A DNA stretch of 64,000 nt from DATFVA01 sp963815785 (GTDB taxonomy: Bacteria; Bacteroidota; Ignavibacteria; Ignavibacteriales; Ignavibacteriaceae), in NCBI GenBank assembly GCA_963815785.1, contig CAWFHZ010000013.1:376871-440870 (forward strand). Direction: 5' to 3'. Under the pieces are notes generated by a model that did no database searches, was not told the DNA's origin, and saw only the letters and a program-made list of their open reading frames with translations. A program made the translations under genes and the position numbers. Below are positions 17,814-26,345 of this stretch, in pieces; the first letter of the stretch is position 1, and each line of letters starts with the position of its first letter.

Positions 17814-18860
17814 TTACTGCTTATTAGCTATAATCGATTTAAGATTTTTTATTTCTGTTTCCATTTCGGAAATCTTCTTCACATATTCCGGAAGATTCCT
17901 GATGTGTGATTCAAGTTTGAATGCAGTTTTAATTTCTTTTGCCGGACTGCCAAAATATGTACCGGCTTTGGAAATTCCCTTTGAAACACCTGACTGTGCA
18001 ATAAGAATAACATTATCTGCAATTTCAATATGCCCGGTTAATCCGACCTGGCCAAGTATAAAACAATTTTTACCTACTTTGGTGCTGCCAGATATCCCTG
18101 CCTGAGCTGATATTATTGTATTTTCACCAACAGTTACATTATGAGCAATCTGAACAAGATTATCTATCTTAACTCCTTTTTTAATTATTGTTGATCCGAT
18201 TGAAGCCCGGTCAATACTAACATTTGAACCAAGTTCAACATCATCTTCAATAATTACATTTCCTATCTGAGGAATTTTATGAAATTTACCTTCTTCATCC
18301 GGTTCAAAACCAAAACCATCAGAACCAATTACAGTACCCGGGTGGATTATTACCCTGTTACCAATTTTACATTTTTCCCTGATGCTTACATTTTGAAATA
18401 CAATGCAGTCATCACCAATTTGCACATCCTCCAATAAAACAGTATTGTGAAAAACTTTGACATTTTTTCCCAGTATGCAACCCTCTGAGATAACGACATT
18501 TTTGCCAACTGCTACATTTTTATCCAGCCTGGCTGATGGATGGATGGATGCAGTTCTATCAATACCCTCCAGAGGAAATGAAGGAGGGAAAAATTTTCTT
18601 ACGAGATTAAAAAAAGCTTTGTTGGGATCAGGAACTTCGATAAAAACAATGTCTTCCCTTGATTTTATAAATCCCGGTTTTACCAATACTGCAGAAGCTT
18701 TAGTTGATTGCAGATATTTTTCGTAGTGTGGAAGATACAGGAAAGTAAGATCACCGGGTGCTGCTTCTTCGATTTTAGCAAGTTGCTTTATTTCAGTTTC
18801 ATCATCCCCGGTAACTATTCCCCCAATAAAACCAGCGATATCCTTGACACGTATTTTCAT
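17814..18860 (-). CDS. lpxD: UDP-3-O-acylglucosamine N-acyltransferase
   Basis: The third lipid A enzyme, which N-acylates UDP-3-O-acyl-glucosamine. The 348-residue sequence has an N-terminal uridine-binding domain (IKQLAKIEEAAPGDLTFL), a long left-handed beta-helix with the GSDGFGFEPD turn, and catalytic His240 in VQIAHNVTVG. The C-terminal helix includes the usual ethanolamine-like coiled end (KISEMETEIKNLKSII). The ATG is immediately adjacent to the stop of the OmpH-like gene upstream (18860). The 96 bases to lpxC-fabZ are AT-rich and show no obvious terminator. Confidence 0.95.
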   Translation of the reverse strand: MKIRVKDIAGFIGGIVTGDDETEIKQLAKIEEAAPGDLTFLYLPHYEKYLQSTKASAVLVKPGFIKSREDIVFIEVPDPNKAFFNLVRKFFPPSFPLEGIDRTASIHPSARLDKNVAVGKNVVISEGCILGKNVKVFHNTVLLEDVQIGDDCIVFQNVSIREKCKIGNRVIIHPGTVIGSDGFGFEPDEEGKFHKIPQIGNVIIEDDVELGSNVSIDRASIGSTIIKKGVKIDNLVQIAHNVTVGENTIISAQAGISGSTKVGKNCFILGQVGLTGHIEIADNVILIAQSGVSKGISKAGTYFGSPAKEIKTAFKLESHIRNLPEYVKKISEMETEIKNLKSIIANKQ

Positions 18861-19381
18861 TATTGAAGTTTCAATTTATCCAGAACTTTATTCGTTATAT
18901 CATACTTCTCTTTTGCGTAAAGAAGCATTACATCTCCGCTTCTGTCAAATACAAAATCGAGTTCTTCCTCATCAGCAATATCCTGAATGGCGTTAAATAT
19001 TTTATTCTGAACCGGCTTCATCAATTCATCCTGTTTCTGAAATAGTTCTCCATTGGTGCCGAATTTTTTTTCCCTGTAATCAGAAATATCTTTTTCCATA
19101 TTCATTAATTCGGTCTCCATTTCAGAACGCGTCTGATCAGTCATAATAAGTTTTCTCTTTTCGTAATCATCATACTTAGTTTTCCAATCAGCTTCTTTTT
19201 TATTCAATTCATTTTGCCATTCCTTAACAAGCAGATCAAGTTTTTGTCTTGCATCCTGGGCATCCGGAAGATTATCCATAATTGTGTTTGAATCGACATA
19301 TCCGATTTTTAATTGTGCGAAGGAAGGCAGTGCAAATACTACTATAAAAAATGCTGAGAGAATCATCCCAAAGCTTTTCAT
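18860..19381 (-). CDS. OmpH/Skp family periplasmic chaperone (copy B)
   Basis: A 173-residue periplasmic chaperone of the Skp type that holds unfolded outer-membrane barrels on their way to BamA. It has a signal peptide (residues 1-22, ending PSFA), a beta strand QLKIGYVDSNTIMDNLPDAQ, a long highly charged coiled-coil tentacle (about 45-135), and a closing beta element LDFVFDRSGDVMLLYAKE. It sits directly upstream of lpxD, sharing or abutting its start, and downstream of a paralogue and bamA, the standard bamA-skp-lpxD order. Copy A has an equivalent end (MNFIFDKSGDIILLYAD), so the two arose by duplication. Confidence 0.9.
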   Translation of the reverse strand: MKSFGMILSAFFIVVFALPSFAQLKIGYVDSNTIMDNLPDAQDARQKLDLLVKEWQNELNKKEADWKTKYDDYEKRKLIMTDQTRSEMETELMNMEKDISDYREKKFGTNGELFQKQDELMKPVQNKIFNAIQDIADEEELDFVFDRSGDVMLLYAKEKYDITNKVLDKLKLQ

Positions 19382-19479
19382 AAAAACTCCGAACTAAAAT
19401 TTTTTATTGAAGGAAAAAACAAGAGACAGTTCTTCAATAATTTTAAAGAACTGCTCTTATTCAAAATTCAGAAATAAAC

Positions 19480-20007
19480 TTAACTTCCTCTTTTTAACTT
19501 ATCAAGCACTTTATAAGTAACATCAAAAGCTGAATCAGCATAAAGGAGTATTATATCACCGCTTTTATCGAAAATAAAATTCATACCTTCTTCTTTTGCA
19601 ACTTTACCAATAGCATCGTAAATCTTGCTTTTTATCGGAGCAAATATTTCATCATTTTTTTTGTAAATCTCACCTGTTCCCTGGGCGAATTTTTGTTTTC
19701 TGAAATCAATAATACTCTGTTCCATTTGCACTAGCTGCTGCTGGGAAGATAGTTTTTTATCTTCAGGCATTGTGTTAACCTGTTTCTGGTAATCATTAGC
19801 CGCCTGCTGATATGCCTGCGTCATACTATCAAGTTGTCCGGACCATTTATTCGTTAGGGCATCAAGATCCCCCTGAGCTTTAATTGCTTCCGACCATTGA
19901 GTTAAAATAACCTGGGAGTCTACGTAACCGAGTTTCTGGCTGGTTTGTGCCTGGACAAAACCAAAGTTTAGAAATAAAATTGAAAGAATTAAAAGATACT
20001 TTTTCAC
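19480..20007 (-). CDS. OmpH/Skp family periplasmic chaperone (copy A)
   Basis: A 175-residue Skp-like chaperone with signal peptide (ending FVQA), the strand QKLGYVDSQVILTQWSEA, a Gln/Lys-rich coiled-coil arm, and the closing strand with DKSGDIILLYADSAFDVTYKVLDKL. It is 94 bases downstream of bamA and 98 bases upstream of the second copy. The copies share the N-terminal GYVDS and C-terminal DxSGDxxLLYA motifs but differ in the tentacle, so they could form homo- or heterotrimers with different client preference. That last point is inference. Confidence 0.9.
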   Translation of the reverse strand: MKKYLLILSILFLNFGFVQAQTSQKLGYVDSQVILTQWSEAIKAQGDLDALTNKWSGQLDSMTQAYQQAANDYQKQVNTMPEDKKLSSQQQLVQMEQSIIDFRKQKFAQGTGEIYKKNDEIFAPIKSKIYDAIGKVAKEEGMNFIFDKSGDIILLYADSAFDVTYKVLDKLKRGS

Positions 20008-20101
20008 TATTGTTACCTCGGAATTATTAATTAAAATTTATTTTTATTTGAAGTTCGTTTACTAACATTGCGTAATTTACAATAAAATATATCTATGCGT
20101 T

Positions 20102-22609
20102 TTAAAATCCTCTGCCAAATTGAAAATGGAACAACCAGGCAGGGTCTTTCCCGTCAGTCAATCTTCTGTCAAAGCCATAACCAAGATCAAATCCAATCAG
20201 CCCGATCGGGTTAATTAATATTCTCGCTCCGAATCCAACAGATCTTCTTAAATCGAAAGGATCGGTTGTATTCAAATTCTCCCAGACATTTCCAGCTTCT
20301 GCAAAAGCAATAAGATACAGCGGAATAGGGTCCAGAGTTACCGCAAACCTGAGTTCAGTAGTATATCTTGTCATAACTCTGCCGCCGAATACATTGCCCT
20401 GAGAATTTCTCGGCCCTACTGTTCTGTCATCATACCCTCTTAAAGGCGTTGTGGCGATGACTAGACCGTTACCTCCCATATAGAAAAATTCAAACGGCTG
20501 AATCTGTGTTCCCTTTACTATTTCCTCTATATAACCAAGATCTGCCACAGTGTAAAACACCAGCCTGTTTGAGTTGAATAGTCTTTTATACCATTCGGCT
20601 TTGAAACCAAGTTTATAATAATCAACATCTCCGGGAAGCAACGGGCCTCCGGAAAGCTCACCATCTAAAGAAACAGAAGATCCGGTTGAAGGAAAAATAG
20701 GGTTGTCAATATCCTTCCTTGAAATTGTTGCGCCTACAGTATATTGTCTGGATTGACCCTCAGCATAGTAATTACCGCCGTTGATTACATTGTTGTACTG
20801 GAATTTAAATAGTCCCTGTATATAAAAGAAATCATCAGGCCATTTTAACCTTCTGCCGACTTTTAATGTTCCACCAGACTGGCGCAAATCATAAATATAC
20901 GCCTGGCGTGTATCAAATACTTCAGCCCCGACCAGTGTAGGAGTGTCCATAAACCAGGGTTCTGTAAATCCGAGTGTAAAGGTACGGTACAAACTTCCAA
21001 CACCAAACTGCCAGTTAAAACTTAATATCTGTCCTCCGCCCAAACGAAAAGGTTCTGCCGCAGAGAAGTTGGTAAGTGTAATTCCAACTGATCCGCTAAA
21101 ACCAAAACTGCCACTATAACCAACCGATGCGTTCAGGTAATCACTGGATTTTTCTTCTACATTGAAAACAACATTTACTGTGCTGTCATTAGCAAGAGAA
21201 TAGTCTATCGCCTGAGGTCCATACAATTTTTCAACATTAAAATACTGAAGATTCGCAAGCTGCTGAATACTTCTTAATAATAATCCGCGGTTAAAATAAT
21301 CACCGGGAATAGTATATAACTCACGTCTGATTACTTTATCCTTGGTCTTATCATTTCCCGTGATGTCAACCTTGCCAACCCTGAACTGATTTTTCTCTTC
21401 AATGCGGATTGAAATATCCATAGAATCCGGCGGTACTTTTTGTTCAGTAGCCTGAACATTATAAGTCAGGTAACCGTTATCAAGATATAAAGATGAAACA
21501 TCAGTTTGTTTTTCATTACCGTGAAGGTTTCGCTCAAATTTTTCATAATCGTAAACATCCCCTTTAGCAAAATCGAGTCGTTGTTTTAAAACTGCATCAC
21601 TAAAAACCGTATTGCCGGTAAACGAGATATTCCTGATTTTGTACTGGGGACCTTCATATACATTAATTAAAATTTTAAGATCTTTATTATCATTATAATA
21701 GATAAGTGAATCGGATATGATTTCTGCATCCCTGTACCCATTCTTTTGATAAAACTTAACAATATCTTCTTTATCCACTTTATATTTGTCGGGATGAAAC
21801 TGGGCACTACTCCAGAACTTCCACCATTTTGATTCTTCAGTTTTATCCATTGCACCTTTGAGATCCGAATCATCAAATGCTTTGTTACCTGTAAATTCAA
21901 TTTTTCTAACAGTAACTTCTTCACCTTCTTCAACAACCAGTTTTAGAAGAATACGTTCCTTAATTCTTGAGATAAGATCAGAATAGGTTATTTCACTTTT
22001 GGGATAATTTACTTTGTATTCATCTGATAAATCTTTTTCATTTCTCCAGGTCACAACTATTTCATCTTCAGTTGTATCGGCTTCAAAAAAATCAAATCTT
22101 TCGGTGTTCACTTTTGCATTTAAGTATCCTTCATCTGCATAAACCTTCAGCACCCTTTGTTCAAAATTTGTGATCTCCTGGGGCTTTAATATCTGTCCTC
22201 TTATAAAATTAGATTTCTTTTCGATATCATCTGTACTAACTTCATCATTACCTTCAACAACAAGTTTTTCAAACCTGGGATATTCCTGAACTTTAAGTAA
22301 AAGAAAAACACCGTTGTCAAGCTGCTTGTCAATTATTACCTGTACATCGGAAAATATATTTAATGACCAGAGCTGCTTTATTGCATTCATAGTCTGATCA
22401 CCGGGTATCTGTATTTCATCTCCCACTTTCAATCCGCTGTTAGCAATAATAGTGCTGGCGTCAGCAGATTTATTACCTTCTACTGAAATTCCCAGTATCT
22501 TAAAAACCTTTGGTTGTGGAGTTTGGGCATTCAAATTAATGAAGCCCGGAAGAAACAGGAGCAAAAGGAAACTATATTTAAACAGTTTCTTTGGGGAGGT
22601 TTGAAACAT
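20102..22609 (-). CDS. bamA: Outer-membrane protein assembly factor BamA
   Basis: The essential Omp85 insertase for outer-membrane barrels. The 835-residue product has a signal peptide (to about residue 29, NLNAQ) and five POTRA repeats over about 35-430 (for example FKILGISVEGNKSADASTI and RVGKVDITGNDKTKD). A C-terminal 16-strand barrel carries the GGNGLVIATTPLRGYDDR motif, equivalent to the conserved RGY loop, and the protein ends GRGF. The start overlaps the uppS coding end by 32 bases in another frame. It is followed by two Skp-type chaperones and the Lpx genes, the canonical envelope order. Confidence 0.95.
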   Translation of the reverse strand: MFQTSPKKLFKYSFLLLLFLPGFINLNAQTPQPKVFKILGISVEGNKSADASTIIANSGLKVGDEIQIPGDQTMNAIKQLWSLNIFSDVQVIIDKQLDNGVFLLLKVQEYPRFEKLVVEGNDEVSTDDIEKKSNFIRGQILKPQEITNFEQRVLKVYADEGYLNAKVNTERFDFFEADTTEDEIVVTWRNEKDLSDEYKVNYPKSEITYSDLISRIKERILLKLVVEEGEEVTVRKIEFTGNKAFDDSDLKGAMDKTEESKWWKFWSSAQFHPDKYKVDKEDIVKFYQKNGYRDAEIISDSLIYYNDNKDLKILINVYEGPQYKIRNISFTGNTVFSDAVLKQRLDFAKGDVYDYEKFERNLHGNEKQTDVSSLYLDNGYLTYNVQATEQKVPPDSMDISIRIEEKNQFRVGKVDITGNDKTKDKVIRRELYTIPGDYFNRGLLLRSIQQLANLQYFNVEKLYGPQAIDYSLANDSTVNVVFNVEEKSSDYLNASVGYSGSFGFSGSVGITLTNFSAAEPFRLGGGQILSFNWQFGVGSLYRTFTLGFTEPWFMDTPTLVGAEVFDTRQAYIYDLRQSGGTLKVGRRLKWPDDFFYIQGLFKFQYNNVINGGNYYAEGQSRQYTVGATISRKDIDNPIFPSTGSSVSLDGELSGGPLLPGDVDYYKLGFKAEWYKRLFNSNRLVFYTVADLGYIEEIVKGTQIQPFEFFYMGGNGLVIATTPLRGYDDRTVGPRNSQGNVFGGRVMTRYTTELRFAVTLDPIPLYLIAFAEAGNVWENLNTTDPFDLRRSVGFGARILINPIGLIGFDLGYGFDRRLTDGKDPAWLFHFQFGRGF

Positions 22610-23396
22610 TCTTTAAGCCTTTTTCATTCTTTTTGATTTGTTCACTTACCTTACCGAATCTACGTTCCCTTTTCTGAAAATTTTTAATTGCCTCGTAAAG
22701 ATGAATTCTCTTAAAGTCAGGCCAGTTTACATCGGTAATGTAAAATTCAGTATAAGCAATCTGCCAAAGAAGAAAATTGCTAACTCTGAATTCTCCGCTT
22801 GTCCTTATCAACAAATCAGGATCCGGCATGTTCTGAGTAGTAAGAAATCCCGAAAAAGTCTCTTCGTCAATTTCCCTAAGTGAAAGTTCATTATTAGATA
22901 CGCTCTCTGCAATTTTTTTTATTGCTTCCAGAATTTCCCATCTGCCACTGTAGCTAAGAGCAAGGTTTAAAATCATCTTTTTATTTTCACGGGTTCTTTC
23001 AATATCTTCTTTGAGTTGATTCCTGACTTCTGTTGGGAGTGAATCTATATCACCGATTGTAGTTAGTTTTATATCGTTCTCCATTAACTCATCAGTACGA
23101 TCTTTCAAACTCTTCAATAAAAGTCTCATTAAAGTAGAAACTTCTTCTTTCGGCCTTTTCCAATTTTCAGTTGAGAATGTGTAAAGGGTAAGATATTTTA
23201 TTCCAATCTGTGCACACGATTCTACTATATCTCTTACTGTATCAACCCCTCTTTTATGACCGGCAGCCCTGGGCAACCCTCTTTTACGTGCCCATCTTCC
23301 GTTTCCATCCATTATTATTGCGATATGAACCGGTATTTCACCCGAATTTTTTAGTTCCTGCTGAAATTTTTCATCCTGTCCGGTATGTCTAACCAA
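22578..23396 (-). CDS. uppS: Isoprenyl transferase (undecaprenyl diphosphate synthase)
   Basis: A cis-prenyltransferase that makes the C55 carrier lipid for peptidoglycan and O-antigen. The 272-residue sequence contains catalytic Asp30 in IAIIMDGNGRWA, the GHKRGVDTVRDIV segment, LTLYTFSTENWKRP, and the C-terminal LLIRTSGEFRVSNFLLWQ and FYITDVNWPDF blocks. The cytosolic-face enzyme is a little longer at the N terminus than E. coli UppS. An ATG a few codons in could also serve. Its end overlaps the bamA start by 32 bases, so it heads the bamA-skp-lpx transcription unit. Confidence 0.95.
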   Translation of the reverse strand: MVRHTGQDEKFQQELKNSGEIPVHIAIIMDGNGRWARKRGLPRAAGHKRGVDTVRDIVESCAQIGIKYLTLYTFSTENWKRPKEEVSTLMRLLLKSLKDRTDELMENDIKLTTIGDIDSLPTEVRNQLKEDIERTRENKKMILNLALSYSGRWEILEAIKKIAESVSNNELSLREIDEETFSGFLTTQNMPDPDLLIRTSGEFRVSNFLLWQIAYTEFYITDVNWPDFKRIHLYEAIKNFQKRERRFGKVSEQIKKNEKGLKNVSNLPKETV

Positions 23397-23493
23397 ATTC
23401 TATCCTAAAAATTGATTAAGCGTGTAAAATTAACCCTATACCCTCTGAATGTCAAGGTAGACAAACAGACTTGCCTGGGAGATTTATTACAAA

Positions 23494-23509
23494 TATATAG
23501 CTCTATATA
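23494..23509. repeat. Short perfect inverted repeat upstream of uppS
   Basis: TATATAG and CTATATA are perfect 7-base arms separated by CT. They lie about 100 bases upstream of the uppS start and 60 bases from the end of the SOS-type operon. The arms are AT-only apart from one G/C pair, so chance occurrence is plausible. It could be an operator for the envelope operon or nothing. Confidence 0.25.
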
Positions 23510-23569
23510 GTAATTAAAGAGGAAAAAAGATTTGCCCGTAAAGTTAATATATGATCAATAAAATCGCTG

Positions 23570-23998
23570 TCAGGAAATCGGCGCTTTGCGGGTTTTAAAG
23601 GAATGATCCAGCTGGGGAAGAGATTTATCAACAAGATTAAACAATCTTATATTTATTTTTATTTCGTTTGACAATGAATCGAGTAAGCCTTTTGTAATCA
23701 ACAGATGTTCATCAGGAACACCAATGTATAATACAACAGGTTTTTGGGTAAACTTTGTGTGTCGCGTTGCCAGAAAAGATATTCTGTCGAGCAGTTTAGG
23801 ATCTCTGAAATCCTCTTCACTCAGGGTAATACCCAAAGCATAATCCTTTCCCTGTTTTGCAATGATATCAACATCAAACCCCCCTATTTTTTCCGGTTCG
23901 GGAAGATAAGTCCCAAGCTTACGGCTTACTGTTAAGTAGCCATTTTTCCAGAATTGTTCTATCAGAAAATCAATATTCTTTCTTTTCAAGGAATTCAT
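23570..23998 (-). CDS. Unknown protein in the lexA operon
   Basis: Not recognised with confidence. The 142-residue product is soluble, with helices at the N terminus (KRKNIDFLIEQFWKNGYLTV). A middle block, GGFDVDIIAKQGKDYALGITL, is shaped like the catalytic strands of PD-(D/E)xK nuclease-fold proteins, but the usual E-x-K is replaced by G-I-T. An alpha/beta stretch with VVLYIGVPDEHL follows. It may be an inactive or remote nuclease-like fold. It is the third gene behind the lexA promoter, 12 bases after the WYL-like gene, so induction by DNA damage is expected if the operon is read as one unit. The ATG at 23998 is preceded by a good GGAGG. Confidence 0.7.
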   Translation of the reverse strand: MNSLKRKNIDFLIEQFWKNGYLTVSRKLGTYLPEPEKIGGFDVDIIAKQGKDYALGITLSEEDFRDPKLLDRISFLATRHTKFTQKPVVLYIGVPDEHLLITKGLLDSLSNEIKINIRLFNLVDKSLPQLDHSFKTRKAPIS

Positions 23999-24010
23999 AT
24001 TTTTACCTCC

Positions 24011-24265
24011 TTACACTGCTTTCGGCATTAAAGGAATTATTGGTGAAAATCTCATGCTTCTTAGTATTCTAATATTTACAATTCTATCATATTCAAATTT
24101 TTTAATTTCATTTGAATTATTCATTTTTCCATAAATTACTTTTTTTCCACTTCTCTCGCGTGTAATGTAGTATGGATCCAGTATTACTTCGTTTAATTGA
24201 TATAAAAAACTTACACGGTTTCTGTTATTAATCGCTGAAGAAAATAATTCGGTTTTCATTTTCAT
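24011..24265 (-). CDS. Small WYL-domain-like protein in the lexA operon
   Basis: An 84-residue protein. The pattern of SSAINNRNRVSFLYQ, VILDPYYITRERSGKKVIYG and FEYDRIVNIRIL resembles a minimal WYL domain: a helix, a beta strand with the aromatic-basic motif, then DPYYI...G and a strand pair. WYL domains are known to bind nucleic acids or oligonucleotides and to regulate damage or defence genes. Here there is no attached HTH. It follows lexA by 7 bases and precedes the 142-residue unknown gene by 12 bases. The WYL assignment is by eye and should be treated as tentative. Confidence 0.6.
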   Translation of the reverse strand: MKMKTELFSSAINNRNRVSFLYQLNEVILDPYYITRERSGKKVIYGKMNNSNEIKKFEYDRIVNIRILRSMRFSPIIPLMPKAV

Positions 24266-24272
24266 GCTCCGT

Positions 24273-24918
24273 TTAATTTAACCACCGGACAACACCGGTA
24301 ACTTTTCCAACTATTTTAAATTCTTTTGTTTTATCAATTACTATTGGCTCATAATTTTCATTTTGCGGAAGAAGTCTCATTTTATCATTTTTATTTTCAA
24401 ATGTCTTCACAGTAACTTCATCATCCAGCATTGCCACCACAATATCACCATTTATCGCATTATTTCGTGAGGAGACGATCACAAGGTCACCTTCAAAAAT
24501 TCCTGCATTTACCATACTATCTCCCTTAACCTTTAGAGCAAAACACTCTTCAGATTTTTTCATAAAACCCGGATCAATTACAATACTTCCTTCTATATTT
24601 TCCATTGCCAAAATTGGAGAACCTGCAGCAACACGCCCGACAATCGGGATTTTCCGGAAATTATCATTTCTTTCCTCTTCAATTTTGAATAACTCATCTC
24701 TTATAATTGAAATTCCGCGGCTTGCGTTGCTTTCTATATTGAGGTAACCTTTTTTTACCAGCGCATCAAGGTGCCGTTTAACTCCAAAAGTAGATGAGAT
24801 TTCAAATCTTTTTCCTATTTCTCTTAAAGTAGGGGGATATCCATTTTCATCCCTGAATTGATGAATGAAGTTTAATATATCCTGTTGCCTATCTGTTATT
24901 TTTTAATTCTTTTTTCAT
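24273..24918 (-). CDS. lexA: LexA repressor (frameshifted at the sixth codon)
   Basis: The SOS repressor and self-cleaving S24 peptidase. From 24895 down the frame reads ITDRQQDILNFIHQF, then GYPPTLREIGKRFEISS (winged HTH), then the cleavage-site region VGRVAAGSP. The S24 domain follows with catalytic Ser in GDSMVNAG and Lys in EVTVKTF. The only ATG with a promoter at the right distance is at 24918-24916 and encodes MKKELK in a different frame. Removing one A from the six-A run (24899-24904) gives a continuous protein of 214 residues, MKKELKITDRQQD, the normal size. Two small genes follow at 7 and 12 base gaps. Confidence 0.9.
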
Positions 24919-24931
24919 ATAGTGCTCAATT

Positions 24932-24953
24932 GTTTACTACTAACATAGTGAAC
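24932..24953. promoter_or_regulatory. Candidate LexA operator
   Basis: An inverted repeat GTTTACTA-N6-TAGTGAAC matches at 7 of 8 arm positions and overlaps the predicted -10 element of lexA. Position and symmetry are those expected for an autoregulated LexA box. The sequence does not match the E. coli (CTGT-N8-ACAG) or Bacillus (CGAAC-N4-GTTCG) boxes, so it would be a lineage-specific motif. No second copy was found elsewhere in the window. Confidence 0.5.
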
Positions 24954-24970
24954 ATTTGCCCACTTGTCAA
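24942..24970 (-). promoter_or_regulatory. Predicted sigma-70-type promoter of the lexA operon
   Basis: On the minus strand there is a perfect -35 TTGACA (24970-24965), a 17-base spacer, and a -10 TATGTT (24947-24942). The ATG at 24918 follows 24 bases further on. Consensus spacing and position make this the best promoter call in the window. It starts just beyond the ilvE terminator, so the lexA operon has an independent promoter. Confidence 0.75.
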
Positions 24971-24993
24971 GAGATTGTAAAAATATTTTTTAT

Positions 24994-25034
24994 TTAAAAA
25001 TACAAAGGCTGTCTTAAGTGACAGCCTTTGTTTA
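24994..25034 (-). terminator. Strong hairpin terminator after ilvE
   Basis: A perfect 12-base stem ACAAAGGCTGTC/GACAGCCTTTGT (25002-25013 and 25020-25031) with a 6-base loop. On the minus strand it is followed by a T-rich run. It sits 20 bases after the ilvE stop. Confidence 0.85.
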
Positions 25035-25053
25035 AACGAATTGTTTTTATGTT

Positions 25054-26130
25054 CTAAACTTCAACCTGGTTCTTTTCAACATGAGTTAACCAGTTATAAC
25101 GATCAGGTTTATTTCCAAATTGAATTGAGGTAATTTCATTAAATAGCTTCAGGGCAAATTCATCATCTGTAAAATTCATTTCTATATCTTTGTATTTGAG
25201 TAATCCAACCATTGAAATCACAGCAGCTGTTCCTGTTCCAAATAATCCCAGGACATTTCCTTTTTTGTATTCATCCACAACTTCCTGTACAGAAATCAAC
25301 CTTTCGGAAACTTTCATTTCCCAATCGTTAAGAATTTGTAGTACAGATTTTCTTGTAATTCCGGGAAGTATACTTCCAGTAAGCTTTGGGGTTGCAATTT
25401 CATTTTTGAAGCGGATAAAAATATTCATGGTTCCAACTTCTTCAATATATTTCTGCTCAACTCCATCCAGCCACAACACCTGTGTAAAACCATTTTGTCT
25501 TGCTTCCTGTGCTGCAAGAAGGCTTGCCGCATAATTAGCAGGAGTTTTGCATTCACCTAAACCTTTCCTTACTGCTCTAACATATTGATCCTGAGCCAAT
25601 ATTTTTACAGGTTTAAAACCTTCAGGATAATATGCACCAACCGGTGAAAGAAGAATTACCAGTTTGTAAGTTGTTGAGGGGCGGACGCCAAGAATTTCAT
25701 CTGTTCCAAAAATAAATGGACGAATGTAAAGAGATTCTCCTCTTTTAGCAGGTATCCATTTTTGTTCAATTGCTATTAATTCATTCAGAGCCTGAAGCAT
25801 AAAATCAACATCCACTTCAGGAATACAAATACGTTTGGAAGAACGGTTTAATCTTTTAAAATGCTCTTCCGGTCTGAAAATAACAACATCACCATTCTCA
25901 GTTTTATAAGCTTTCAATCCTTCAAACACAGCCTGTCCGTAATGAACAAACATAGTAGCAGGATGAATTGAGAGATCTTCAAGAGGTTTTATAACAGGAT
26001 TATGCCAGCCAGCATTCGGATTGTAGTCCATTTCAAATATATGATCCGTAAAAATTACGCCAAATCCGAGGTTTTCAGGAAGCACAATTTTTTCTGCTCT
26101 TTCTTTAATTTGAAATTTTATTTTCTCCAT
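25054..26130 (-). CDS. ilvE: Branched-chain amino acid aminotransferase
   Basis: A PLP-dependent (fold type IV) transaminase for Leu, Ile and Val. The 358 residues from the chosen start show the class II BCAT layout: the N-terminal GFGVIFTDHIFEMDYN, FVHYGQAVFEGLKAYK, RPEEHFKRLNRSSKR, the catalytic lysine in GECKTPANYAAS (Lys195), and GTAAVISMVG for cofactor phosphate binding. An in-frame GTG three codons upstream exists, but the ATG at 26130-26128 has AGGTG at ribosome-binding distance. Single-gene unit: its own terminator follows, and about 200 gene-free bases precede it. Confidence 0.94.
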   Translation of the reverse strand: MEKIKFQIKERAEKIVLPENLGFGVIFTDHIFEMDYNPNAGWHNPVIKPLEDLSIHPATMFVHYGQAVFEGLKAYKTENGDVVIFRPEEHFKRLNRSSKRICIPEVDVDFMLQALNELIAIEQKWIPAKRGESLYIRPFIFGTDEILGVRPSTTYKLVILLSPVGAYYPEGFKPVKILAQDQYVRAVRKGLGECKTPANYAASLLAAQEARQNGFTQVLWLDGVEQKYIEEVGTMNIFIRFKNEIATPKLTGSILPGITRKSVLQILNDWEMKVSERLISVQEVVDEYKKGNVLGLFGTGTAAVISMVGLLKYKDIEMNFTDDEFALKLFNEITSIQFGNKPDRYNWLTHVEKNQVEV

Positions 26131-26345
26131 TGCAGGCACCTAAATAATTAATATAACTTTTTATAATTATACATAAAATCCATGAGAAATTAAACTTAAA
26201 AGTACAGGGAAAAGCAGTTGTGAATTGATAAAACTAATAGTTTAAAAAAATTTAAATGGTTTCAAGAGGATGTATTAATTATCTGTTGAATATATAAACA
26301 TAAACAATTCAATTTTTGTTTTCTTTATTCGACTATAATACAGGC

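Noticed and set aside
20050..20075. Second LexA box (GTTTACTA half-site) upstream of the first OmpH gene
   Set aside because: Only one arm matches; the other half is missing and the gene is not a repair gene.
23570..23998. Active PD-(D/E)xK nuclease
   Set aside because: The expected E-x-K is G-I-T, so activity cannot be claimed; kept as unknown.
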